In this document: positions 18,482-26,403 of the stretch, piece after piece
How the letters are laid out: each line of letters begins with the position of its first letter
How positions within the stretch are numbered: position 1 is the stretch's first letter
From: Levilactobacillus huananensis
Lineage (GTDB): Bacteria > Bacillota > Bacilli > Lactobacillales > Lactobacillaceae
Assembly (NCBI RefSeq): GCF_003946145.1
Contig: NZ_RHOC01000006.1
Location: forward strand, 1-64,000
Direction: 5' to 3'
Length of the DNA: 64,000 bases
Position numbers and translations under genes: made by a program
The notes under the pieces: model-generated
What the model was told of the DNA's origin: nothing
Database searches by the model: none
The model's input: the letters and a program-made list of their open reading frames with translations, nothing else

Positions 18482-19633
18482 TTAAACGGTTCCTAATTCG
18501 CGGAAATGCCGACTCAACACTAGCGCTAAGGCAATGTAAACAGCCGCAACCGCTGTGAGCACCAGAAACATGGCCTGATACCCCACGGCTTCAACAACCC
18601 AGCCTAAGACGACGGCACCTAAGCCCATCCCTAGATCGTAAGAATTCAGAAACATTCCTGTCGCCGTGTCTCGGTTAGCCAGCGTCGTTTCCTTAAAAAT
18701 CCAGGCTTGTAACGTGGGATAAATGGCACCATCAGCTACGCCGTATAGAACCCCTGCGACTAACAATAGCCAGTTGTGATCCATGAAGGCAAGCACGACC
18801 ATCCCACCAGTCAGTAAGACGGTGCTCAAGAGAAGAATCACCCGTGGCCCTTGATGGTCGAAGGTTCGACCCACGATTGGTCGAATGACTACGCCGGCAA
18901 TTGCCGCGATAAAGAAGAAACCCGAAATGACACTCAAATGACGCATCTGTGCGTAAATTGGCGTGAAGGTCATGACCCCACTCATTAGAACGCCAAGAAT
19001 GAAGACCAACCCACATTGGGGGAGAAATTGGCTGTCAAATACCGGTGCCTTCGCTTCCGTCTCAACGGGACGCTGCGTAGGCTTACTGGTCCCAAAGATG
19101 GCCAGCATTGCCGCAAAAAGAATGACGATGCAGGCTAAGAAAAAGGCGGAAAACCCGTGCCGTTGGACGAGATCCAGAGCCAAGAGCGGCGCCAAGGAAG
19201 CCGTCACCATCGTCCCGATACCAAAGTACCCCATCCCTTCACCAATCTTGTTGTTGGGGAGTTCTGCCGCGGCCGACGTCGCGAAATAGGTCGTGGTGAT
19301 CCCGTGGCCTAACCCATTGAATAATCGTAATAAGACGAGCAACCCAAAGCTTCCCAGTAAGGGGTACCCCACCGCCGCTAAGAGATAGAGCAAAATACCA
19401 ACGACCAGTAGGATCTTCTTACTAAACCGGCCAGAAAACCACGGAACAAATAGCCGCGTAATCAAGGCTGCAAACATAATTGCCCCCACGAAAATACCAA
19501 TCTGCGCGGGAGACATCCCCAAATATTTCCCATAGAGTGGTAGGACTGGCACCTGCATGTTGTAAACCATGAATAACAGAGCATTCCCGATTAAGATCAA
19601 AATAAAGTTACGACTCCAGTACGAAGTTTGCAT
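18482..19633 (-). CDS. Major facilitator superfamily exporter
   Basis: 383 residues, 12 predicted helices, with the MFS loop 2-3 motif (WFSGRFSKKILLVVG) and RPIVGRTFDHQGPRVIL in the second half. Ends FRELGTV. Start ATG after GGGAGG. The family exports drugs or metabolites, or takes up solutes; the substrate is not readable. What is unusual is the 5' leader: a strong intrinsic terminator lies just upstream of the ribosome site, so expression is probably controlled by attenuation. Confidence 0.85.
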   Translation of the reverse strand: MQTSYWSRNFILILIGNALLFMVYNMQVPVLPLYGKYLGMSPAQIGIFVGAIMFAALITRLFVPWFSGRFSKKILLVVGILLYLLAAVGYPLLGSFGLLVLLRLFNGLGHGITTTYFATSAAAELPNNKIGEGMGYFGIGTMVTASLAPLLALDLVQRHGFSAFFLACIVILFAAMLAIFGTSKPTQRPVETEAKAPVFDSQFLPQCGLVFILGVLMSGVMTFTPIYAQMRHLSVISGFFFIAAIAGVVIRPIVGRTFDHQGPRVILLLSTVLLTGGMVVLAFMDHNWLLLVAGVLYGVADGAIYPTLQAWIFKETTLANRDTATGMFLNSYDLGMGLGAVVLGWVVEAVGYQAMFLVLTAVAAVYIALALVLSRHFRELGTV

Positions 19634-19656
19634 GTGATTATTCCTCCCTGAAAGAC

Positions 19657-19696
19657 AAAAAAGGCCAAATAAGATGAACGATCATCTTATCTGGCC
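19657..19696 (-). terminator. Leader terminator (attenuator) ahead of the MFS gene
   Basis: Minus-strand stem GGCCAGATAAGATGA / TCATCTTATTTGGCC followed by seven Ts, ending about 25 nt before the MFS start codon and just ahead of GGGAGG. A second AGATAAGAT copy lies about 40 nt further upstream in the leader and could compete for the same 3' arm. This is the layout of a transcription attenuator; I do not recognise a known riboswitch consensus. Confidence 0.65.
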
Positions 19697-19818
19697 GTAA
19701 CCCTCCGATACCCCTGATGGGGATCTTATCTAACTAAATAGTCTTCCGATAGTGTATTAAGTTACTCAAATTGTAGCGCATCTCACTGCGGTCATGCAAG
19801 CACAACCTGTTCCACCCA

Positions 19819-20853
19819 CTAAGCCGTCACCAGGCCTAAATCAATCATAGACTGGGCCGTTGCCGTGATAGCTTCCGCAGCCGAACGTGGTTGCCATCCG
19901 AGCAATCGCCGAGATTTTTCATTACTGGTTTCCGCATATTGACCGACCAGTGTTGACAACATTTTCAATTCTGGTTTGACTAACGCCGCCATCTTAACGG
20001 CTAAATTAGGGATGGTTCGGGTCGGCAACCGTGGCGCGAATTGGGGAAAGGCCGCGCGCAAAACATTGGCCACATCGAGCATCGATAACGTCTCGCCGGT
20101 CGTGGCTAGAAAACGTTCGCCAGCAGCCTTGGGGGAGGTCATCGCCAGTAGGTGTAAACTCGCGACATCGCGCACATCCACATAGCCTGAGGACACGTTA
20201 GGAACTGCCTTCACCCGGCCTTCGAGCAGCTCGCGTACCTGAACATTTGAGTGCGAATAATCACTGGCTAAGACGGGCCCCATAACACCAACGGGATTGA
20301 CCGTCGCTAATTCCATTCCTTGACCTTCCTGAGCAATGAACGCCCAAGCCGCCCGCTCGGCGAGGGTCTTGGACTTTTGGTACGGGTGAATGCCCTTAGC
20401 CTTTAAGTTCGACCAATCGGCTTCCGTGTAGGGCGTCGTCCGGTGTGGATGCCCGGCAAATATGGCCCCATAAGCCGAGGTTAAGACGACCCGTTTGACC
20501 CCTGCGTCTCTGGCTGCCGTTAAGACACGCCGAACACCCTCTACCGCTGGTTGAATCATCTCATTTTCATCCTTGAAGATCCGATTAGGCGTCGGTGATG
20601 CCACGTGAATCGCATAGGTGGCCCCCGCCATCACCTCGGACCAGTGGGCATCGTGTGTGAGATCTGCCTCAACAAAGGACACCGCACTGAGATCCTGAAC
20701 ACCACCGGCTGTCAGCATCTCCAACACCAATGGCCGTTTTTTTAATGATCGCACCGTCGTCCGGACAGCATACCCCTGCTGGACTAATTGGCAAATAATG
20801 TGACTGGCAATAAAGCCACTACCACCGGTAACCACGACTAATTGTTTTGACAT
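19819..20853 (-). CDS. NAD(P)-dependent extended SDR (dihydroflavonol reductase-like)
   Basis: 344 residues. N-terminal Rossmann motif VVTGGSGFIASHI (TGxxGxxG), Ser in LTSAYGAIF, and the catalytic YxxxK in HPYQKSKTLAE. VNPVGVMGP is the usual 'NP..v.GP' of the DFR/3-beta-HSD group. These reduce ketones or aldehydes with NADPH. The divergent TetR gene at 20966 probably controls it; the pair forms a small stress- or substrate-responsive module. Substrate unknown. Confidence 0.88.
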   Translation of the reverse strand: MSKQLVVVTGGSGFIASHIICQLVQQGYAVRTTVRSLKKRPLVLEMLTAGGVQDLSAVSFVEADLTHDAHWSEVMAGATYAIHVASPTPNRIFKDENEMIQPAVEGVRRVLTAARDAGVKRVVLTSAYGAIFAGHPHRTTPYTEADWSNLKAKGIHPYQKSKTLAERAAWAFIAQEGQGMELATVNPVGVMGPVLASDYSHSNVQVRELLEGRVKAVPNVSSGYVDVRDVASLHLLAMTSPKAAGERFLATTGETLSMLDVANVLRAAFPQFAPRLPTRTIPNLAVKMAALVKPELKMLSTLVGQYAETSNEKSRRLLGWQPRSAAEAITATAQSMIDLGLVTA

Positions 20854-20965
20854 TTTTTCACTCTCGCTTTCGTTTCACTTGTAACGTCTGTGTCAGTAGC
20901 ATACAATGGCGTTAACCGCCTTTCAAGCGGAAAATCAGCATCTCTGACAGAATGGAGCAAGTGTT

Positions 20966-21541
20966 ATGGCAGCGACAAAACATGCCCAATTAATTAAACA
21001 GGATTCCCAAGACTACCTTGCAATCGCCCTCCTCGATCTCTTAAAAAACCATGACCTCAATGATCTAACCGTTACTCAGGTCGTCAAACGTGCTGGCGTC
21101 AGTCGGATGGCCTTCTACCGCCATTTCGATACATTAGCTGACGTGCTCACGGCTCATTTCACCCCGATCATGGCAAGTGGCTTCTCTGATATCCTCCGCC
21201 ATGCGCCAGAAGAACAGAAACTAATCGCGCTCGGCGAATTCTTTTCCAAACTAGGCCCTACCCTAAAACTAGCAGCTGATCGCGGCTTTGAACCCGTCTT
21301 TCAACAGCTCTTTGAGGCTAATATGCAACACTTCTACGCGGTTACGATGACTTGGGACGGAGCCACTCCCACGCAGCAGAAATATTGGACTCAGTTCATG
21401 TCTGCCGGAGTTTACCGCCTCTGGCGAGAATGGTTACTCAATGGTCAACAAGAATCGTTAATGACGATGCACGACCTCCTGGCAGCGTTCCAGTCCGGCA
21501 CCATGACCGCACTGCAGGCGCTCGCAAAACCAACGATTTAA
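20966..21541 (+). CDS. TetR-family regulator
   Basis: 191 residues. Helix-turn-helix ending VVKRAGVSRMAFYRHFDTLADVL, with the typical 'G.sR.aFYrHF' signature. It is divergent from the extended SDR gene with a 112-bp gap, so it most likely represses it. The ligand is unknown. Confidence 0.9.
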   Translation: MAATKHAQLIKQDSQDYLAIALLDLLKNHDLNDLTVTQVVKRAGVSRMAFYRHFDTLADVLTAHFTPIMASGFSDILRHAPEEQKLIALGEFFSKLGPTLKLAADRGFEPVFQQLFEANMQHFYAVTMTWDGATPTQQKYWTQFMSAGVYRLWREWLLNGQQESLMTMHDLLAAFQSGTMTALQALAKPTI

Positions 21542-21543
21542 AA

Positions 21544-21583
21544 ACAGGACGATGACCCCCCCAAGGGCTGATCACCGTCCTGT
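21544..21583. terminator. Bidirectional terminator between convergent genes
   Basis: ACAGGACG-A-TGA...TCA-C-CGTCCTGT stem-loop between the TetR stop and the convergent SDR gene. Confidence 0.65.
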
Positions 21584-21604
21584 TTCACGTGAAACAACTT
21601 GCGT

Positions 21605-22342
21605 TTAACTATCCTGCCGGGTTGCCGCTAGGTCAATCTCGCGAACATTAACGTCTTGTGGCATATCATAAATGAATTTAACCGTCTGGGCGACATACTT
21701 GGGATCTAAGGTTAGCCCACCCATGGTCTCTTTCCAGGCTTGGTAGTCCTTCAAGGCCGCTGCATCAGTCACATGCGTCAACAGCTCCGTTTCACCAGCT
21801 CCTGGGGCCACGAGGGAAATCCGGACGTTGTCATTGGCCACTTCTTGCCGAATCGTTTCGGATAAACCGTGCACCCCAAATTTACTGGCAACGTAGGCTG
21901 CATGGTTGGCAAATGCCTTGAATCCGGCAATTGAAGACATATTAATGATGGTACCATGGTGGCGCTTAACCATCGCTGGCAAGACGATCTGAGTGCCATT
22001 GAGAACGCCCATTACGTTAGTATCTAACATCGTTTGCCATTCCTTAGGATCTTGGCGTTGGACATTCCCCAGCAGCATGACCCCGGCATTATTAATCAAT
22101 AAATCTGTTTCACCATACTTGGCTTCGGCAGCATGAATTGCGTCCGCTAAGGCTTCCTGATCGGTTACATCAACGGCAGCAACCATGATGTTGTCAAAGT
22201 TTAAGGGTAAGTCACGGATTTTTTCATCCCGTCGTCCTAAGAGCAACATCGGGTACCCTGCCGCGTTAAAGAGTTTGGCATCTTCGGCCCCAAATCCTGA
22301 GCTGGCCCCGGTGATGACGATTAAAGGTTTCGTATTAGTCAT
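21605..22342 (-). CDS. Classical SDR oxidoreductase
   Basis: 245 residues. TGASSGFGAED (TGxxxGxG), NNAGVMLLG (NNAG), Ser in INMSSIAGF, and YVASK (YxxxK) are all present, so a full catalytic set. Similar to YdfG/serine-dehydrogenase-like SDRs. It is transcribed from a promoter with a 19-bp spacer of MerR type and divergent from a MerR gene, which strongly suggests MerR activation. Substrate unknown; the family often handles short-chain carbonyls. Confidence 0.9.
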   Translation of the reverse strand: MTNTKPLIVITGASSGFGAEDAKLFNAAGYPMLLLGRRDEKIRDLPLNFDNIMVAAVDVTDQEALADAIHAAEAKYGETDLLINNAGVMLLGNVQRQDPKEWQTMLDTNVMGVLNGTQIVLPAMVKRHHGTIINMSSIAGFKAFANHAAYVASKFGVHGLSETIRQEVANDNVRISLVAPGAGETELLTHVTDAAALKDYQAWKETMGGLTLDPKYVAQTVKFIYDMPQDVNVREIDLAATRQDS

Positions 22343-22414
22343 AAGCTGACTCCTCCTAATTTTTCAGTTCAGTGAGTGCCATGAATTCAGCACCACATCA
22401 CAAGCAATAATGGT

Positions 22415-22445
22415 AGTATAGAATCTAGAGCTAACTCTAGGTCAA
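22415..22445 (-). promoter_or_regulatory. MerR-type promoter of the SDR gene
   Basis: On the minus strand, -35 TTGACC, a 19-bp spacer containing CTAGAG-TTAG-CTCTAG (dyad symmetry), and -10 TATACT. An over-long 19-bp spacer with an internal dyad is characteristic of promoters that MerR-family activators untwist. The divergent gene at 22476 is MerR. Confidence 0.8.
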
Positions 22446-22475
22446 GCGTTAATTTAAATTAAAGGAGAAGTTGCC

Positions 22476-22973
22476 ATGAGCTATTCAATTGGACAAGTTG
22501 CCGAGAAACTATCGATCAGTCCCTACACCCTGCGTTACTACGATAAAGAGGGACTCCTGCCCTTTGTCGATCGTAATCAGGCTGGCCGACGTCGGTTTAA
22601 GGACAACGACTTTAACTTTTTAGAGGTCATCATTTGCCTCAAGGAGGCTGGCGTGCCTGTCAAACAGATCGGGACTTTTATCGACCTTTGTATGACCGGT
22701 GACACCACGCTGCAGGATCGCTATGACTTCTTAAGTGAACACGAAGCCAAATTAGAAGATAAGATGGCTCGTCTGCAACATACCTTGGATTTCCTTCGCT
22801 GGAAAAAATGGTACTATAAGACAGCCCTACAGGCTGGAACAGAACAAATTCACTACCTTCCAGGCACCAACCATGTTGATCCCGCGGTCCACGCCGAATT
22901 TGATAAGTTAGTGGCAGATGGTGCGGATCCGAAAGCATTGGGTAACCTAGCCGAAGGGAGGGCCAAAGCATGA
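22476..22973 (+). CDS. MerR-family regulator
   Basis: 165 residues. The N-terminal helix-turn-helix is textbook: SYSIGQVAEKLSISPYTLRYYDKEGLLPF, with RYYDKEGL. A coiled-coil dimer helix follows (residues 80-115), and there are no metal-binding Cys pairs, so an AdhR/YfmP-like sensor of electrophiles or aldehydes is more likely than a metal sensor. The C-terminal ATGA overlaps the next gene (GNAT), so the two are translationally coupled. Confidence 0.92.
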   Translation: MSYSIGQVAEKLSISPYTLRYYDKEGLLPFVDRNQAGRRRFKDNDFNFLEVIICLKEAGVPVKQIGTFIDLCMTGDTTLQDRYDFLSEHEAKLEDKMARLQHTLDFLRWKKWYYKTALQAGTEQIHYLPGTNHVDPAVHAEFDKLVADGADPKALGNLAEGRAKA

Positions 22974-23425
22974 TCACCATTCAGATCTTAACTCCGACAA
23001 GTCCCAATTGGGCAACTGCGGCCGCTCAGATTGGCGCCATCTCTTGGTCTGCGGGGCCGCACCTCGCTAAGGTGATGACCACGGCCGATTGGCAGCCTTG
23101 GGAACGGGTCGTTTATGCTACGGACGGTGCCCAATTCGTGGGGTGTTGCGCCCTGCTAGCCAATGATATCGTGCCGGCAACTGACTACACACCTTTTATC
23201 AGCACGGTCTACGTCGATCCGGCCTACCGCCAACAGGGCATTAGCCTAAAGTTGGTCCGGGCTGCCGAACAGGCGGCAGTCGTTGCTGACATTTCCGGCT
23301 TGTACATTGTGACCCAGCACGTTGGCCTTTACGAACACTTAGACTACCAATTGATCGACCGCCAAAATGATCAGTTTGGGCGACCTTGTCGTATTCTTTA
23401 CAAGTCCCTGTCGGCTACAGCGTAA
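22970..23425 (+). CDS. GNAT-family N-acetyltransferase
   Basis: 151 residues, overlapping the MerR stop by four bases. Acetyl-CoA motif A is seen in ISTVYVDPAYRQQGISLKLVRAAEQAA (the R/QxxGxx pattern as RQQGIS), followed by LYIVTQHVGLYEHLDYQ, the usual C-terminal 'Y...GF' variant. The substrate is unknown. Co-transcribed with merR. Confidence 0.85.
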   Translation: MITIQILTPTSPNWATAAAQIGAISWSAGPHLAKVMTTADWQPWERVVYATDGAQFVGCCALLANDIVPATDYTPFISTVYVDPAYRQQGISLKLVRAAEQAAVVADISGLYIVTQHVGLYEHLDYQLIDRQNDQFGRPCRILYKSLSATA

Positions 23426-23448
23426 GTCAGAAAACAGGGACAACGCAA

Positions 23449-23487
23449 AAGACCTTCCCACGGATTGACCGTGAAAAGGCCTTTTTT
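23449..23487. terminator. Bidirectional terminator
   Basis: AAAAGACCTT-CCCACGG...CCGTGAAAAGGCCTTTTTT stem-loop between the GNAT gene and the convergent DJ-1 gene. Confidence 0.6.
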
Positions 23488-24187
23488 AATTAACCTTTGC
23501 TAAATTTTGAACCAAGACTCGGGCCACCGCCTTAGCCGAGAAGGGATTCTGCCCGGTAATCAATTGACCGTCTTGTACCGCATATTCACGATAGGCTCGG
23601 CGTTTCAGGAACTTGGCTCCCCGCTGCTCTGCCACATCTTGATTGAAGAACGGGACAATCCCCTTCTTGCCCGCTAAAACTTCTTCTGCTTTGGTAAATC
23701 CAGTAACCTTGCGACCGGCAATCAAATAATCACCGGCGGCCGTCTTAATATTTAACAATCCGGCAATCCCGTGACAGACAGAAGTGACGTAACCGCCTTG
23801 AGCATAAATCTGGGTAGCAATCGCCTGTAACTCGGGATTGTCGGGGAAATCCCACATGACGCCGTGGCCACCAGCATAGTAAATCGCCGCATACGCTGTT
23901 GGGTCAACCTGCGCTGGCTTCAGAGAGTGGGTCAACGCCCGTTGTTGGAAGTCAGTCGTTTCGTAAAACGCCATAATCTCCTCATCCACATACTTCATAC
24001 TGCGGGGGTCTAAAGGTACGAATCCCCCTTTGGGACTGACATAATCGACTTGATAACCCGCTTTCTGCATGATCAAAGCAAACTCAGTTGCCTCGCCCAA
24101 CCACAGACCGGTCGCCTCAGGTCGATCGCCATAACGGGTTGTATTGGTCAACACTATCAAAATTTTCTTTACAGTTGTTGATTGCAC
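23486..24187 (-). CDS. DJ-1/PfpI-family protein (Hsp31-like)
   Basis: 233 residues. The nucleophile elbow TSVCHGIAGLLN holds the reactive Cys-His; YAGGHGVMWDFPDN is the family's glycine-rich motif seen in Hsp31/glyoxalase III-like members (class I glutamine amidotransferase fold), and EATEFALIMQKAGYQVDYVSPKGG carries the conserved Glu. It probably acts on glyoxals or as a protein deglycase/chaperone. It overlaps the ArsR gene by 19 bp, so it is co-transcribed and likely autoregulated with it. Confidence 0.88.
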   Translation of the reverse strand: MQSTTVKKILIVLTNTTRYGDRPEATGLWLGEATEFALIMQKAGYQVDYVSPKGGFVPLDPRSMKYVDEEIMAFYETTDFQQRALTHSLKPAQVDPTAYAAIYYAGGHGVMWDFPDNPELQAIATQIYAQGGYVTSVCHGIAGLLNIKTAAGDYLIAGRKVTGFTKAEEVLAGKKGIVPFFNQDVAEQRGAKFLKRRAYREYAVQDGQLITGQNPFSAKAVARVLVQNLAKVN

Positions 24188-24513
24188 GTCATCACCTCCA
24201 TCACATGGTCTAAAAGGGTCTTTAACTGGTCGATTTGCTTGGTCTGGTGCGTAAGGTAATAGAAGTTCTTCGTACCTTCTGGCCGATAATCCACCAATTT
24301 GACCTCACGCAGTAGCTTTAGATGATGAGAGACTGCCGGCCGCGAAAGTCCCGTGACCCCCATGAGATCGGTCACCTGTAGCCCCCGGTGAACGACCTTC
24401 TGATCGAGTAAAGCAATGATAATCGCCTGACGCTTCTGATCACCCAGCGCCACGAGAAACTCACTCGCATTGGCAAATTCATGTTTTAGTTTGGTTAAGT
24501 TTGACATTTTCAA
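24169..24513 (-). CDS. ArsR-family regulator
   Basis: 114 residues, winged helix with GVTGLSRPAVSHHLKLLREVKLVDYRPEGTKNFYYL broken by the normal turn. No ELCVCDL-type metal site; no Cys pair except the single C-terminal Cys, so probably a redox or non-metal sensor. It is the first gene of a two-gene operon with the DJ-1 protein, and divergent from a quinone oxidoreductase; three palindromic sites lie in the gap. Confidence 0.9.
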   Translation of the reverse strand: MKMSNLTKLKHEFANASEFLVALGDQKRQAIIIALLDQKVVHRGLQVTDLMGVTGLSRPAVSHHLKLLREVKLVDYRPEGTKNFYYLTHQTKQIDQLKTLLDHVMEVMTCNQQL

Positions 24514-24521
24514 CCTTCTTA

Positions 24522-24537
24522 GTTTAATATTTTAAAC
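24522..24537. promoter_or_regulatory. ArsR operator candidate
   Basis: Perfect palindrome GTTTAA-TATT-TTAAAC immediately upstream of the arsR start. Related half-sites (TTTTAAACCA at 24611-24620, and AGTTTAAAAATATGAACT at 24643-24660) occur nearer the divergent gene. Binding is inferred. Confidence 0.6.
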
Positions 24538-24679
24538 CATTAAATCATTTATCACGTTCGATGTCAACTCGATAGAACTAGGCATTTGATCGATTTTTAT
24601 TGGTTGACAATTTTAAACCAATAACGTATTATCCATCCTAATAGTTTAAAAATATGAACTAAGAAAGTGTGCGTTTAGA

Positions 24680-25690
24680 ATGCCAAAACTTATGCAAGCT
24701 GCCGTCATTACTCACTATAAACAAACTTCACCAGAGATTAAATCCGTCCCAATCCCCACACTTCAGCCGACCGATGTGCTGGTTAAGATTAAAGCTGCCA
24801 GTCTCAACCCAATTGACCTAAAAACCATGGCGGGCGGCTTACGACCCCTCTTAACTTATGACATGCCGCTGATTATCGGAAGTGATTTTTCAGGTGAGAT
24901 TGTCGCGATTGGCTCACGAGTCACTCAATTTCAGGTTGGCGATGCCATCTACGGACGACCCCGGAAGACTCGTATTGGGTCATTTGCAGAATACTTAGCG
25001 ATTGATGCCCAAGAGATTGCCCTGAAGCCCAGCAATCTTAGCTATGAAGAAGCCGCCGCGGTTCCCTTAGTGGGCTTAACGAGCTATCAGGCACTTCATG
25101 ATATTCTAAAGCTTCACCCTGGTCAGAAAGTTCTAATCCAAGCAGGGGCCGGGGGAATCGGTACGCTAGCCATTCAGCTTGCTAAGCGGCTAGGCGCCAC
25201 CGTCGCAACCACTACTAGTGCCGCCAATGTGGACTTTGTCCGAAGTCTCGGGGCAGAGCAGATCATCGATTACCACACGCAGAATTTTGCCGATCTGCTG
25301 ACAAATTATGATGCCGTCTTCGATACCTTAGGCGGCCATGCCTTGGAACAAGCTTTCTCAATTGTGAAGCCCGGTGGTCAAATCGTCAGTATTTCTGGCC
25401 TGCCCGATCGCCAATTTGCCCAGGAATATGGCCTGCCACGATGGAAACAAGCCCTGTTTGGCGTCGTCACACACCGCCTAACCCGTCTACAGAAACAAAC
25501 GGATACAACCTATCATTTCCTCTTCATGTGGCCCAGTGGGGCGGAACTGGCAACGTTAGCCCGGTTAATAGAAGCACAAGAACTTCGACCGATCATCGAT
25601 CGCACCTTTCCCTTTCACGAACTCGATCAAGCCTTGACGACCCTAAAAACCGGCCATGCTCGAGGGAAAATTGTCCTCAGCCTAACCTAA
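24680..25690 (+). CDS. Zinc-independent quinone oxidoreductase (MDR family, QOR-type)
   Basis: 336 residues. Starts MPKLMQAAVITHYK; no catalytic zinc Cys/GHE motif. IGSDFSGEIVAIG plus the NADPH-binding AGAGGIGTLAIQLAK (GxGxxG) are the QOR signature, and the C-terminus ends GHARGKIVLSL. It is divergent from arsR and the DJ-1 gene, forming an electrophile/quinone-stress module under shared ArsR-type sites. Confidence 0.9.
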   Translation: MPKLMQAAVITHYKQTSPEIKSVPIPTLQPTDVLVKIKAASLNPIDLKTMAGGLRPLLTYDMPLIIGSDFSGEIVAIGSRVTQFQVGDAIYGRPRKTRIGSFAEYLAIDAQEIALKPSNLSYEEAAAVPLVGLTSYQALHDILKLHPGQKVLIQAGAGGIGTLAIQLAKRLGATVATTTSAANVDFVRSLGAEQIIDYHTQNFADLLTNYDAVFDTLGGHALEQAFSIVKPGGQIVSISGLPDRQFAQEYGLPRWKQALFGVVTHRLTRLQKQTDTTYHFLFMWPSGAELATLARLIEAQELRPIIDRTFPFHELDQALTTLKTGHARGKIVLSLT

Positions 25691-25740
25691 CAAAAAGTGA
25701 TAACTTGCTGTTTTCTAAGTCATCACTTTTAATTTCTGAT

Positions 25741-26193
25741 TTATTTAATAACCGGTCCACCACTCTTAAAATGTTTCACCTGTCTGGCATAACTGCCCTT
25801 GGTGAATCCGTGTTTTTTATGATAACCGTAATCAATACTAGCAAAGGTCTTCCCTTTACGATAAACAGCAAAGTCGACATTCGCTGCATGAACCAGACCA
25901 TTCTTCGCAACATGCCCCTTAAGTCGATAAAGGTGTGACCCAATCTTTTTATACCTGAGTCGAGAAATTGTCTGGCTGGGCATGTTGGAAATGCCAATTC
26001 CAACATGCCACTTTGTCACTTCATACATGGCGCCAAAGCCTTCCGCCGTCGATTGCCTTTTATATTGAAACTTTCCCCGTAACGCTTTGGGACTCCCCTT
26101 ATGCCAGTGGGATGCACTAGCTGATGTCGGGACTGTACCACCGATTACGAGTACTGTCAGCGCCATCAGCATTCCCTTACCGAATTTAATCAC
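25741..26193 (-). CDS. Secreted small protein of unknown function
   Basis: 150 residues from the GTG at 26193, which follows GGAGG; the earlier in-frame ATG lacks a ribosome site. Signal peptide: VIKFGKGMLMALTVLVIGG, cleavage near SASA. The mature part is rich in His/Lys/Tyr (SHWHKGSPKAL, YGYHKKHGF) and basic. No anchor, so released or wall-bound by charge. Resembles small basic extracellular proteins of lactobacilli, but I do not recognise the family. Confidence 0.65.
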   Translation of the reverse strand: MIKFGKGMLMALTVLVIGGTVPTSASASHWHKGSPKALRGKFQYKRQSTAEGFGAMYEVTKWHVGIGISNMPSQTISRLRYKKIGSHLYRLKGHVAKNGLVHAANVDFAVYRKGKTFASIDYGYHKKHGFTKGSYARQVKHFKSGGPVIK

Positions 26194-26344
26194 TCTCTTC
26201 GCCTCCAAGCCTAGACTCACGTCCAGTCTGTTTATTAAGATAATTATTATCACCTGTAATCATTTGTTAGAATCACTATACCCAGTATCTGGCGCAACGT
26301 CAATCAAAACGCCACATAAATAACTTCATAAAGCCTGCAAAAAA

Positions 26345-26390
26345 GATCTTCAACTACGACAATTTAATCGTAGTTGAAGATCCTTTTTTA
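26345..26390. terminator. Bidirectional terminator
   Basis: Perfect 15-bp stem GATCTTCAACTACGA / TCGTAGTTGAAGATC (26345-26359 with 26368-26382), flanked by an A run and a T run. On the minus strand it ends the LRR surface protein gene. Confidence 0.85.
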
Positions 26391-26403
26391 GAAGCATATT
26401 CGC

